Source of the DNA: Streptomyces griseorubiginosus
Lineage (GTDB): Bacteria; Actinomycetota; Actinomycetes; Streptomycetales; Streptomycetaceae
Direction of reading: 5' to 3'
Length of the DNA stretch: 64,000 nt
Assembly (NCBI RefSeq): GCF_001514195.1
Contig: NZ_KQ948734.1
Span: 588,462 to 652,461 of the forward strand
The translations under genes were made by a program, and so were the position numbers. The notes below the pieces were generated by a model that searched no databases, was not told where the DNA came from, and worked only from the letters and a program-made list of their open reading frames with translations. Shown here in pieces: positions 57,002 through 64,000 of the stretch (its first letter is position 1; each line of letters opens with the position of its first letter).

Positions 57002-58171
57002 ATGACCACCCCACCGCCTCCCTCCGGACCGACCCCACCACCTCCCTCGGGACCGACCCCAGCGGCCCCCACCCCGAACCCGGACCCACAGGCCTCCGCC
57101 CCGGACACGCCGACCGCCGCCTCGGGTGCCGCCGCTCCGGTACGGCCGGCCCCGGATCCGCAGGTCTCCGCTCAGGTATGGCCGTCCACCGGTCCGCAGG
57201 CTTCTGTTCCGGAGGCGCCGGCCCCGGATGCGCAGCTCTCGGCTCAGGTATGGCCGTCCACCGGTCCGCAGGCCGCGGCTCCGGTGTCGTCAGCGGCCAC
57301 CGCGCAGCGCGAGGCGCCCCCTTCGGACGCGGACTGGGTCATCGCCCCGCCCGCCCCCTCGGCGCAGGCGGCCACCTCAGCGGACAGCACTTCGCCGACC
57401 CACGTCGAGCCGCCGACCGCCTCCCCGCAGACGCCGGTCGAGCCGCCCCCAGCTCCGCCGACCGCCTCCCCGCACGCGCCGATCGAGCCGCCCCTGCGCC
57501 CGCACGCGCCGATCGAGCCGCCCCTGGACTCGCAGGCCCCGACCGAACCGCCCCTGGGCTCGCACTCCCCGGTCGAACCGCCCCCGGCCTCCACCCCACC
57601 GCCGTCCCCGGCTCCCACCCCACCGCCGCCCCCTCCCGCGGCGCACCCCGGCTTCGGTTCGCCGGCTCCCACGGCACCCGGCTTCGGCCCACCGGCGCCG
57701 CCGGCGTCCCCGCAGTACGGTCAGCCCGTGCCCCCTCCGTACGGCCACCCCGCCCCGCCCCTGTACGGCCACCCCGCTCCGCCCCCGTACGGCCACCCCG
57801 CCCCGCCCCCGTACGGCCACCCCGTCGCCCCGCCGCCGTACTCCCAGCCCGCGCCTCCGCCGTACCCCCAACAACCCCAACCGCCCTCCGAGGGACCGGA
57901 GTTCATGGCGGTCGACCGGCACAACTCCATCGTCGTGGACTCCGCCGGTGTCGCCTTCGAGGATCACGGGCGGTCGGCAGAGTTCCCCTGGCACGAGATC
58001 CGCAGCGTCCACTACAAGGCCGGCCCCAACGGCAAGACGCTGATGATGGCCGTCATCCACCTCGACGGACGCTTCTACGAGTGCGTCGTGGACGCGAAGG
58101 GCCGGGACCTGCTGGGCCGGTGGTTCGCCCAACTGGCCCCGGTCCTCGGGCACTACCGCCCGCTCGGGTGA
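57002..58171 (+). CDS. Proline-rich protein with C-terminal domain shared with the 53298-53885 product
   Basis: The 389-residue protein has about 300 residues of Pro/Ala/Ser-rich sequence, including two SAQVWPSTGPQA units and four or five YGHPAPPP repeats (about residues 240-280). A folded domain follows (about 303-389: MAVDRHNSIVVDSAGVAFEDHGRSAEFPWHEIRSVHYK, then YECVVDAKGRDLLGRWFAQLAPVL). The end aligns with the acidic protein at 53298. There is no signal peptide or membrane segment, so it is cytosolic or adaptor-like. ATG 57002 begins MTTPPPPSG. The 75-residue gene at 58168 overlaps its stop. Confidence 0.8.
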   Translation: MTTPPPPSGPTPPPPSGPTPAAPTPNPDPQASAPDTPTAASGAAAPVRPAPDPQVSAQVWPSTGPQASVPEAPAPDAQLSAQVWPSTGPQAAAPVSSAATAQREAPPSDADWVIAPPAPSAQAATSADSTSPTHVEPPTASPQTPVEPPPAPPTASPHAPIEPPLRPHAPIEPPLDSQAPTEPPLGSHSPVEPPPASTPPPSPAPTPPPPPPAAHPGFGSPAPTAPGFGPPAPPASPQYGQPVPPPYGHPAPPLYGHPAPPPYGHPAPPPYGHPVAPPPYSQPAPPPYPQQPQPPSEGPEFMAVDRHNSIVVDSAGVAFEDHGRSAEFPWHEIRSVHYKAGPNGKTLMMAVIHLDGRFYECVVDAKGRDLLGRWFAQLAPVLGHYRPLG

Positions 58172-58395
58172 CCGTGGACGCCGAACTCCAGATCCATGAG
58201 CTGTGGAGAGCGGACGCCACGGAGGCGACGGCGGTCGTGCGCTACAGCCGCCCGGACCCCGCGATCGACCCCGCGCACTCCGGCCCGGTGACGCTCCAGG
58301 GCACCGGCGTGCGCGAGCTGAGCCCGACGATCGCGGAGACGGGACGGCGGCCGGTCATGCCGGTCGTTCAGGGCGACAACCCGCCGCCACCCTGA
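58168..58395 (+). CDS. Small hypothetical protein coupled to the proline-rich protein
   Basis: This 75-residue reading frame begins at a GTG overlapping the previous stop by 4 bases (GTGA), which supports translational coupling. It reads AELQIHELWRADATEATAVVRYSRPDPAIDP, a compact beta-rich start, and ends in a Pro-rich tail. I do not recognise it. It ends 7 bases before the stop of the convergent chitinase gene. Confidence 0.6.
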   Translation: MTVDAELQIHELWRADATEATAVVRYSRPDPAIDPAHSGPVTLQGTGVRELSPTIAETGRRPVMPVVQGDNPPPP

Positions 58396-58402
58396 TCACC
58401 CC

Positions 58403-60106
58403 CTACGGCAACCCGTGCACATGCGGTCCCACCGCGTTGGACCACGCGTTCCCCGCCGCCGCGTCCCAGTTCGTCGACCAGGTCATGGCGCCGCGGAGGT
58501 CGGGGTAGGTCTTCGCGGGCTTGAAGGAGCCGCACCCGGTGCCCTTCGTCAGGCAGTCCAGCGCGTTGTTCACCACGGTCGGGGAGACATAGCCGCTGCC
58601 CGCCCCGCTGGTGGAGGCCGGCAGGCCGAGGCCCACCTGGGACGGGGACAGACCGCCCTCCAGCTGGATGCAGGCCAGCGCGGTCAGGAAGTCCACCGAG
58701 CCCTGGGAGTACACCTTGCCGTCGCAGCCGAGCATCGAACCGCTGTTGTAGTACTGCATGTTGACCACCGTGAGGATGTCCTTCACGTTCAGCGCGGTCT
58801 GGAAGTACGCGTTCGACGTCGACTGCATGTCGATCGTCTGCGGCGCCATCGTCAGCACCAGCGACGGCCCCGCCTTCGCCGACAGCGACCGCAACGCCTG
58901 TGACATGTAGGTCGCGTTGAGCCCGTTCTCCAGATCGATGTCGACGCCGTCGAAGCCGTACGTCTGCATCAGCGCGTACACCGAGTTCGCGAAGTTCGCC
59001 GCCGACGTCGGGTCGCTCACCGACACCGTGCCGTTCTGGCCGCCGACCGAGACGATGACCTTCTTGCCCGCCGCCTGCTTCGCCTTGATGTCCGCCTTGA
59101 ACTGGTCGACGGTGTACCCGCCGAGCCCGGCCGAGTCCAGGTTGAAGGTCACGGCCCCCGGCGTGGTTGTCGCGTCCGCGAACGCGACCGCGATGATGTC
59201 GTACTGCGCCTGCACGGCCGACAGCTTCTGGACCGTCGCCCCGTTGTTGAAGTTCTGCCAGTACCCGGTGACCGCGTGCTTGGGCACCGTGCCGCCGCCA
59301 CCGCCCGTGGCCGAGGTCCGGCCCGTCACGGTCGCCGACTTCGCCGACTCGCCCGCCGCGTTGGTCGCCGTGACCTGGAAGCCGTACGACGTCGACGCCG
59401 CGAGCCCGGTCACGGTCGCCGAGGTCCCCGTCACCGCCGTGACCTTGGTGCCGTCGCGGTAGACGTTGTACCCGGTCGCCCCCGACACCGCGTTCCAGGC
59501 CAGCGAGACCGACGAGGACGACGTACCGGACACCGTCAGGCCGCCCGGCGTGGCGGGGACCGTCGGGGCCGGGTCGCCGCCACCGCCGCCGTCGGGGCCG
59601 TAGACCGACACGTCGTCCGCGAGGTACGCGGCCTGGCCGTACCAGCCGTGGGTGTACACCGTCACCGAGGTGGTGGCGGAGCCGGTCGTGAAGGTGGTCG
59701 TCAGCTGCTTCCAGGAGGCGGAGTCCGGGGTCCAGGTCGACACGTCCGTGGTGCCGGTGCCGGTCGCGCCGAGGTAGGCGTAGCCGCCCTGCACCCACGC
59801 GCTCAGCGTGTACGTGGAGTTGGGCTTCACCGCGACCGTCTGGGTGCAGCGCGCGTTGTCCTGTCCGGCCGGTGTCGCCTTCAGCGCGGCCGAGCCGCTG
59901 TGCACGGGGGAGGAGACGGTCGTACCGCTGCTCGCGGAACAGGTCCATCCCGACAGGCCGGACTCGAAGCCGGCGTTCTTCGCGTTGTTGACGTCGGCGG
60001 CGGAGGCGGGGTGCGCGAACCCCAGGGCGAGGGCCCCCAGGGCGAGCGTCGTGGCGACGGTCGTCGCCCCGAATGCCGTACGCCTTGATCTGCTGAGTAT
60101 GGGCAT
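58403..60106 (-). CDS. Secreted GH18 chitinase with carbohydrate-binding and FnIII domains
   Basis: The 567-residue enzyme cleaves beta-1,4 links in chitin. In order: signal peptide (to about residue 36, HPASA-AD), a jelly-roll CBM-like domain (about 38-170, NAGFESGLSGWTCSASS), an FnIII domain (about 180-270, PGGLTVSGTSSSSVSLAWNAVSGATGYNVYRDG), a Gly linker, and the GH18 barrel from about 280. The barrel has SVGGQNG and the catalytic FDGVDIDLE with Glu393 as acid. Such enzymes feed the N-acetylglucosamine system. A DasR-type site overlaps the leader at 60117-60130. Confidence 0.94.
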   Translation of the reverse strand: MPILSRSRRTAFGATTVATTLALGALALGFAHPASAADVNNAKNAGFESGLSGWTCSASSGTTVSSPVHSGSAALKATPAGQDNARCTQTVAVKPNSTYTLSAWVQGGYAYLGATGTGTTDVSTWTPDSASWKQLTTTFTTGSATTSVTVYTHGWYGQAAYLADDVSVYGPDGGGGGDPAPTVPATPGGLTVSGTSSSSVSLAWNAVSGATGYNVYRDGTKVTAVTGTSATVTGLAASTSYGFQVTATNAAGESAKSATVTGRTSATGGGGGTVPKHAVTGYWQNFNNGATVQKLSAVQAQYDIIAVAFADATTTPGAVTFNLDSAGLGGYTVDQFKADIKAKQAAGKKVIVSVGGQNGTVSVSDPTSAANFANSVYALMQTYGFDGVDIDLENGLNATYMSQALRSLSAKAGPSLVLTMAPQTIDMQSTSNAYFQTALNVKDILTVVNMQYYNSGSMLGCDGKVYSQGSVDFLTALACIQLEGGLSPSQVGLGLPASTSGAGSGYVSPTVVNNALDCLTKGTGCGSFKPAKTYPDLRGAMTWSTNWDAAAGNAWSNAVGPHVHGLP

Positions 60107-60116
60107 GACAAGAGAG

Positions 60117-60130
60117 TTGGTCCAGACCAA
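60117..60130. promoter_or_regulatory. DasR-type operator of the chitinase gene
   Basis: TTGGTC-CA-GACCAA is a perfect 6-2-6 palindrome, 10 bases upstream of the chitinase ATG. It matches the dre consensus of DasR (ACTGGTCTAGACCAGT and variants), the GntR-type repressor that controls chitin genes in Streptomyces through glucosamine-6-phosphate. Confidence 0.75.
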
Positions 60131-60371
60131 TCTTCTGTCAAGGGAGGTGGGCGCATCTCGCCCTCCTCCGGCTCACTCGCGTGGCAAGTGCGCCCTATCT
60201 AGGCAGGAATCGCCCGCTTTTGAACCCGAGGACTGGCCAGGAAGTCACAGAATCGCTGTTCTCCGGTCACAGAGCCGTGGTTACAGTGCTCAGGTAGTCA
60301 CGCAGTGAAGTCGACCGGGTGTGCCGGAGTGATCCGTCGGACCCTCGGGCATGGGATACGGGGAGCTGCGC

Positions 60372-61247
60372 GTGCCAACTGCCATCGCAGTGACCGGAGC
60401 CGACATGGCGTTGCCGGCGCAGGACGAGCGGACCCTGCCCGCCGTCGTGCTCGACGGCCTCGACCGGCAGCCGCTGGACCACTCGCTCGCCGCGCTCCAG
60501 ACACTGATCGACCAGCACGGCCATGTGATCGTCGTGTACTCCCGTGCCGTGCCCCCGGCGGTCGACCAACGGCTGCGCACCGTGCGCTCGCTGCTGGAGA
60601 GCGACCGGATCGCCCTGTTCCAGCCCGATCTGCCGCCCCTCGGCATCGCCGTCCTGGCCCGCCAGTTGAGACAGCTCGCCTCCTGTGACCTCAGCCCCGG
60701 CGTCCTCGCCTCGGCGGGCCGGCTGCTCACCCACTACCTCCACGCGGGTGCCCTGCTCGGCTCGGTGGCGCGGCTCGACCGGGTCCCCGTGGGGCTCAAG
60801 TCGCACGCCAAGTCATGGGTCCCGGGCAGCCAGTTCGCCGTCCTCGCCCACCCGCAGCCGCAGCTCGTGCGGATCGCCCCGGACGCCACGCTCGCCGGAC
60901 CGGAGTTCGCCACCTCGATGCTGGTCGCCCGCGGGCAGCTCCAGTCCGACTGGGTCTCCGGTGCCCTCGCCACGTCCTGGCGGATCCAGGGGCTGCGGGA
61001 GGCCCCGCTGCCCGCCGAGTCCGCCGAGTGGTGGGGCACCTCCAAGCTGATCGAGTTCTGCACCTTCCTGCCCGACCTGTCCGTCCTTTACCAACTGGTC
61101 ACCTCGGTACGGCAGAACATCTGTCACTGGTGCGGTATCGACGTCATCGGAGACCGCTGCGTCTTCTGCTCGGCCACCGCCCCGGTGGCGCCCGTACCCG
61201 AACTGCAACAGCAGCGCGAACACCAGCACCAACTGCCCGCCGGGTGA
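60372..61247 (+). CDS. Hypothetical protein with C-terminal zinc ribbon, upstream of the Tad pilus genes
   Basis: The 291-residue protein begins PTAIAVTGADMALPAQDERTLPAVVLDGLDRQPLDHSLAALQTLIDQHGHVIVVYSRAVPPAVD, which reads as an alpha/beta fold. It ends with CHWCGIDVIGDRCVFC, a CxxC-CxxC zinc-ribbon-like motif (about 252-267), and a Gln/His-rich tail. No membrane segment is evident. I do not recognise it, but it leads the cpaB, cpaE and TadE genes by 66 bases and may be part of the pilus operon or its regulation. GTG 60372 follows GGGGAG; ATG 60351 is in frame. Confidence 0.7.
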   Translation: MPTAIAVTGADMALPAQDERTLPAVVLDGLDRQPLDHSLAALQTLIDQHGHVIVVYSRAVPPAVDQRLRTVRSLLESDRIALFQPDLPPLGIAVLARQLRQLASCDLSPGVLASAGRLLTHYLHAGALLGSVARLDRVPVGLKSHAKSWVPGSQFAVLAHPQPQLVRIAPDATLAGPEFATSMLVARGQLQSDWVSGALATSWRIQGLREAPLPAESAEWWGTSKLIEFCTFLPDLSVLYQLVTSVRQNICHWCGIDVIGDRCVFCSATAPVAPVPELQQQREHQHQLPAG

Positions 61248-61313
61248 GCCGTACCGGATCGCCCCCGTCCCCGAGTCCGCTCGACCGAGCCCCCCAACGA
61301 GGTTGTACGGTTC

Positions 61314-62021
61314 ATGAACTCCCGTCAGCGCCGAGGCGTCATACTCCTGCTCCTGTCGGTCCTGGGCGCCCTCGCGGCCTTCGCCGGCGTGCTGTCCGTC
61401 ATCAACGACGTGAAGTCCAAGGTCGGCCCCGAGGTCACGGCGTACGAGGTCAAGGACGACATCAAGCCCTACACCCGGCTCACCGCGGCGCAGTTCGAGA
61501 AGACGCAGATGCCCAAGCGCTGGCTGTCGCCCAACGCGATCACCGACCTGGCGGACATCAGGGACAAGATCGCCGTGACGACCCTCAAGCAGGGCTCGCT
61601 CCTCCAGAGCGACATGATCGTCGACCAGCCCGCCCTCCAGCCGGGGCAGCAGGAGGTCGCCATCATGATCGACGCGGCGACCGGTGTCGCCGGCAAGATC
61701 ACGGCCGACTCCCGGGTCAACGTCTACGCCACCTTCGAGGGCCAGAAGGAGGGCGACCCCGACCAGTCCAAGATCATCGTGACGAACGCCCAGGTGCTCG
61801 ACGTCGGCCAGATCACCGCGCTCCAGCCGGACGCCGACGAGCGCACCCGCGAGGCGACGAAGGCCGTCCCCATCACCTTCGCGCTCAGCGCGCTCGACGC
61901 CCAGCGCCTCACGTACGCCGAGTCCTTCGCCAAGCGCGTCCGGCTCGCGCTGGTCGCCCCCGGGGAGACCGGCACCATCCCGGAGCAGGACCGCACGTAC
62001 GAACTCACCAAGGACAAGTGA
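61314..62021 (+). CDS. Flp pilus assembly protein CpaB (SAF domain)
   Basis: The 235-residue protein has one N-terminal membrane helix (about 8-28, ILLLLSVLGALAAFAGVLSVI). The SAF/CpaB region has VTAYEVKDDIKPYTRLTAAQFEKTQMPKRWLSP and VTTLKQGSLLQSDMIVDQPALQPGQQEVAIMIDAATGVAGKI. The family forms periplasmic or wall-side ring parts of Tad pilus secretion systems. Its position between the zinc-ribbon protein and CpaE, all on one strand, supports a tad locus. Confidence 0.85.
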   Translation: MNSRQRRGVILLLLSVLGALAAFAGVLSVINDVKSKVGPEVTAYEVKDDIKPYTRLTAAQFEKTQMPKRWLSPNAITDLADIRDKIAVTTLKQGSLLQSDMIVDQPALQPGQQEVAIMIDAATGVAGKITADSRVNVYATFEGQKEGDPDQSKIIVTNAQVLDVGQITALQPDADERTREATKAVPITFALSALDAQRLTYAESFAKRVRLALVAPGETGTIPEQDRTYELTKDK

Positions 62022-62030
62022 GAGGCCGCC

Positions 62031-63281
62031 ATGCCCACGAGGATCCTCCCGGCAGTCGGCGACACGGACGCGGTCCGCTCCCTCACCACACTGCTCAGCC
62101 AGCTCCCGGACGCCGAACCGGTCACCCCCGTCACCGACTCCACCCAGCTCATCGACACCCTCGCGCGCCTGGCGTCCGAGTCGATCGACGAACTGCCCGA
62201 AGTGGTCGTCGTCCATGAGCGCATCGGCCCCGTCCCGGCCCTGGAGCTGATCCGCGAGGTCGCCCTGCGCTTCCCGGCCGTCGGCGTCATCCTCGTCACC
62301 TCCGACGTCAGCCCCGGCCTCTTCCAGGCCGCCATGGACTACGGCGCCCGCGGCCTCATCGCCCTCCCGCTCGGCTACGAGGAGCTCGCCACCCGGGTGC
62401 ACGCGGTCGCCCAGTGGTCGGTGGGCGTACGACGGCACCTGGGCGCCGCCACCGACGTGTTCACCGGCGTCGGCGGCACCGTCGTCACCGTCAGCGGTGC
62501 CAAGGGCGGCGTCGGCGCCACCACCACCGCGATCCAGCTCGCCCTCGCCGCACAGGCCTCCGGGCGCAGCGCCGCCCTGCTCGACCTGGACCTCCAGACC
62601 GGCGACATCGCCTCCTACCTGGACGTGCAGTTCCGCCGCTCGGTCGTCGACCTCGCCGCCATCACCGACATCTCCCCGCGCGTCCTCGCCGACGCCGTCT
62701 TCCCGCACGACACCGGCCTCGCCCTGCTGCTCGCCCCCGGCGAGGGCGAACGCGGCGAGGAGGTCACCGAGCGCGCCGCCCGCCAGATCGTCTCCGCCCT
62801 GCGCTCCCGCTACGAGGTCGTCGTCGTCGACTGCGGGGCCCAGCTCAGCGGGGCCGGCGCGGCGGTCGTCGAGATGGCCGACACGGCCCTGCTGGTCACC
62901 ACCCCGGACGTGGTCGCCGTACGCGGCGCCAAGCGTGCCGTACGGATGTGGGACCGGCTCCAGGTCCGCAAGGCCGAGGAGACCACCGTCGTCGTCAACC
63001 GGCACAGCCGCGGTACGGAGATCCAGCCCGCGCTCATCCAGAAGATCACCGGGACGGGCGTGGCGGCGACCGTGATCCCCGCGAACTTCAAGGAACTCCA
63101 GGGCGCGGTGGACGCGGGCCGGGTCCACGAACTCGACGCCAAGGGCACGGTCAAGCAGGCCCTGTGGACGCTCGCCGGCGAACTGGGCCTGGTCAAGGGC
63201 ACGGAGTCGAACTCCCACCGCAACGGCGGCCGGGAGCGGGGGTCCTTGGCCTTCCGGCGGCGCAAGGAGTTGGGGAGATGA
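62031..63281 (+). CDS. CpaE/TadZ-type ATPase of the Tad pilus
   Basis: The 416-residue protein combines an N-terminal receiver-like domain (about 1-125, EVVVVHERIGPVPALELIREV and GVILVTSDVSPGLFQAAMDYGARGLIALPL) with a ParA/MinD-type ATPase (about 150-400). The deviant Walker A is SGAKGGVGATTTA; it keeps the N-terminal lysine but has Ala where the classical GK[ST] lysine would be, as is common in TadZ/CpaE. VVVVDCGAQLSGAG is Walker B-like. TadZ proteins localise the pilus machinery to a pole. The last bases overlap the next gene (ATGA). Confidence 0.88.
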   Translation: MPTRILPAVGDTDAVRSLTTLLSQLPDAEPVTPVTDSTQLIDTLARLASESIDELPEVVVVHERIGPVPALELIREVALRFPAVGVILVTSDVSPGLFQAAMDYGARGLIALPLGYEELATRVHAVAQWSVGVRRHLGAATDVFTGVGGTVVTVSGAKGGVGATTTAIQLALAAQASGRSAALLDLDLQTGDIASYLDVQFRRSVVDLAAITDISPRVLADAVFPHDTGLALLLAPGEGERGEEVTERAARQIVSALRSRYEVVVVDCGAQLSGAGAAVVEMADTALLVTTPDVVAVRGAKRAVRMWDRLQVRKAEETTVVVNRHSRGTEIQPALIQKITGTGVAATVIPANFKELQGAVDAGRVHELDAKGTVKQALWTLAGELGLVKGTESNSHRNGGRERGSLAFRRRKELGR

Positions 63282-63757
63282 GGGCCCCGGCGCTCCAGCG
63301 GTGCCGACGGAGGACGCTGCCGCTCCAGCGGTGCCGCCGCAGGGCCCCGGCGTTGCAACGGTGCCGCCGGAGGGCTTCGGCGTTCCAGCGGTTCCGTCGT
63401 GACGAGGGGCAGGTGACCATCGAGTTCCTCGGGATGACCCCGCTGATCCTCGTCACGCTGGTGCTGCTGTGGCAGTTCGTGCTGCTGGGGTACACGTTCA
63501 CGCTCGCGGGGAATGCCGCGGACAAGGCGGTACGGGCCGCGACGGCGGCGGCGCCGGGGGAGCGGGAGGCCGCGTGCGAACAGGCGGGACGGGACGACCT
63601 GCCCGGCGCCTGGAGCGGAGAGGTGAGCTGCAGCACCGGCGGCGGCTATGTCACCGCCGATGTCCACCTGAGGGTCCCCGTCCTGTTCCCGGGTGCCCTC
63701 GCCTTCCCCTTCCAGGTCGACGGCCACGCGGGCGCGGTGGAGGAGGACAGGGACTGA
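63278..63757 (+). CDS. TadE-like minor pilin with an Arg/Cys-rich N-terminal repeat
   Basis: The 159-residue protein has a TadE-like core: [53 protein letters not shown] (helix about 52-72), then a small external part with two Cys (EVSCSTGGG). The first 45 residues are four tandem copies of a basic unit (LQRCRRR and variants) encoded by a 30-base DNA repeat, which is unusual for TadE. ATG 63278 overlaps the CpaE stop and follows GGAG, so the repeats are probably translated. A shorter start would have to be a GTG near 63413. Confidence 0.8.
   Translation: MRAPALQRCRRRTLPLQRCRRRAPALQRCRRRASAFQRFRRDEGQVTIEFLGMTPLILVTLVLLWQFVLLGYTFTLAGNAADKAVRAATAAAPGEREAACEQAGRDDLPGAWSGEVSCSTGGGYVTADVHLRVPVLFPGALAFPFQVDGHAGAVEEDRD
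63293..63412. repeat. 30-bp tandem repeat, four copies, inside the TadE-like gene
   Basis: Units at 63293, 63323, 63353 and 63383 share TCCAGCGGTGCCGCCG and encode LQRCRRRxxx. They are in frame and keep the gene open, so an intergenic-type minisatellite seems to have grown inside a coding region. Confidence 0.9.
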
Positions 63758-63758
63758 G

Positions 63759-64000
63759 ATGTCGTACTCCCGACGGAGCTTGGAGCGCCGCGACCGCGGC
63801 CAGGTGGCCATCGAATACCTCGGCTTCATCCCGATCCTGATCCTCGTCGCCATGGCCGTCGTCCAGCTGGGGCTCATCGCGTACACCGCCCAGCAGGCCG
63901 GCACCGCCGCCAGGGCCGGGGCGCGGGCCGCCTCGCTGGACCTGAGCGCGCAGGACGGCTGTGCCAACGCGATCAGCGACTGGCTGTCCGTCGACTGCGC
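63759..64000 (+). CDS. Second TadE-like protein (partial, runs off the window)
   Basis: The frame starts at ATG 63759, two bases after the previous stop, and is open to the edge, giving 80 residues. RRDRGQVAIEYLGFIPILILVAMAVVQLGLIAYTAQQAGTAARAGARAASLD is a TadE/TadG N-terminal membrane helix of the minor pilin type, similar to the preceding gene. The external part starts with QDGCANAISDWLSVDC, so cysteines are present. It is the next gene of the tad operon. Confidence 0.85.
   Translation, partial: MSYSRRSLERRDRGQVAIEYLGFIPILILVAMAVVQLGLIAYTAQQAGTAARAGARAASLDLSAQDGCANAISDWLSVDC

Noticed and set aside
57718..57830. CRISPR-like regularly spaced repeat
   Set aside because: The 18-base periodicity encodes YGHPAPPP units in frame inside a Pro-rich protein.
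1..64000. tRNA, rRNA, CRISPR, transposase, integrase or phage genes
   Set aside because: None were recognised on either strand; I cannot run covariance models, so a missed small RNA gene is possible.

Overview
The window is chromosomal DNA from a Streptomyces-like actinomycete. The base composition is very GC-rich, and many genes start with GTG or TTG behind GGAGG-type ribosome binding sites. The gene content also fits: mycothiol conjugate amidase, GTP-dependent PEP carboxykinase, a DasR-type operator on a GH18 chitinase, sigma-R-type promoters, many secreted proteases and a Flp/Tad pilus locus. From memory the order msrA - cystathionine gamma-synthase - threonine ammonia-lyase - greA - mca - PEP carboxykinase resembles the central chromosome of other streptomycetes. 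No rRNA, tRNA, CRISPR array, transposase or phage gene was seen.

Layout. 1-1094: end of an FtsX-like permease and its ATPase. 1163-4603: secreted subtilase with a structured leader. 4677-8279: monooxygenase/truncated-haemoglobin fusion, MmyB-type regulator divergent from a zinc alcohol dehydrogenase, VOC protein. 8339-14302: a patchy region with two MsrA genes, both with sigma-R-like promoters, around a metallo-hydrolase, a lipoprotein, a DUF4291 protein, small hypotheticals and an msrA tail fragment. 14535-18698: an M48 membrane protease flanked by two paralogous one-helix proteins. 19009-23142: cystathionine gamma-synthase, a degenerate sigma factor with a small membrane protein, MarR, threonine ammonia-lyase. 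23323-27529: ABC-2 drug-type exporter, GreA, DUF4307, Mca and a small membrane protein. 27712-34005: large STAND/TPR protein, DUF255 protein, Mut7-C protein. 34039-39188: TetR/MFS export operon, hemolysin-III protein, PEP carboxykinase.

39412-43819 is a compact operon of two solute-binding-like proteins (one with a von Willebrand A domain), a TelA protein and an XpaC-like membrane protein, which looks like an envelope stress module. 44108-47761 holds a small hypothetical, an aminotransferase, an anchored Ser/Ala-rich protein and a trypsin-like protease. 47866-53161 looks like a D-amino-acid catabolic locus: N-acyl-D-amino acid deacylase, PLP deaminase, then divergently a PfkB kinase, IclR regulator and RidA. 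53298-58395 has two paralogous proteins with a shared C-terminal domain around a zinc carboxypeptidase and an Nramp transporter. 58403-60106 is a chitinase. 60372-64000 opens a Tad pilus operon (CpaB, CpaE/TadZ, two TadE-like proteins) that continues past the edge.

A recurrent feature is a load of short GC-rich tandem repeats in intergenic gaps, plus a dispersed hairpin-type element. One copy of that element lies in frame inside the PfkB kinase gene. Coordinates come from reading the sequence; family names come from recognising motifs, not from a database search.
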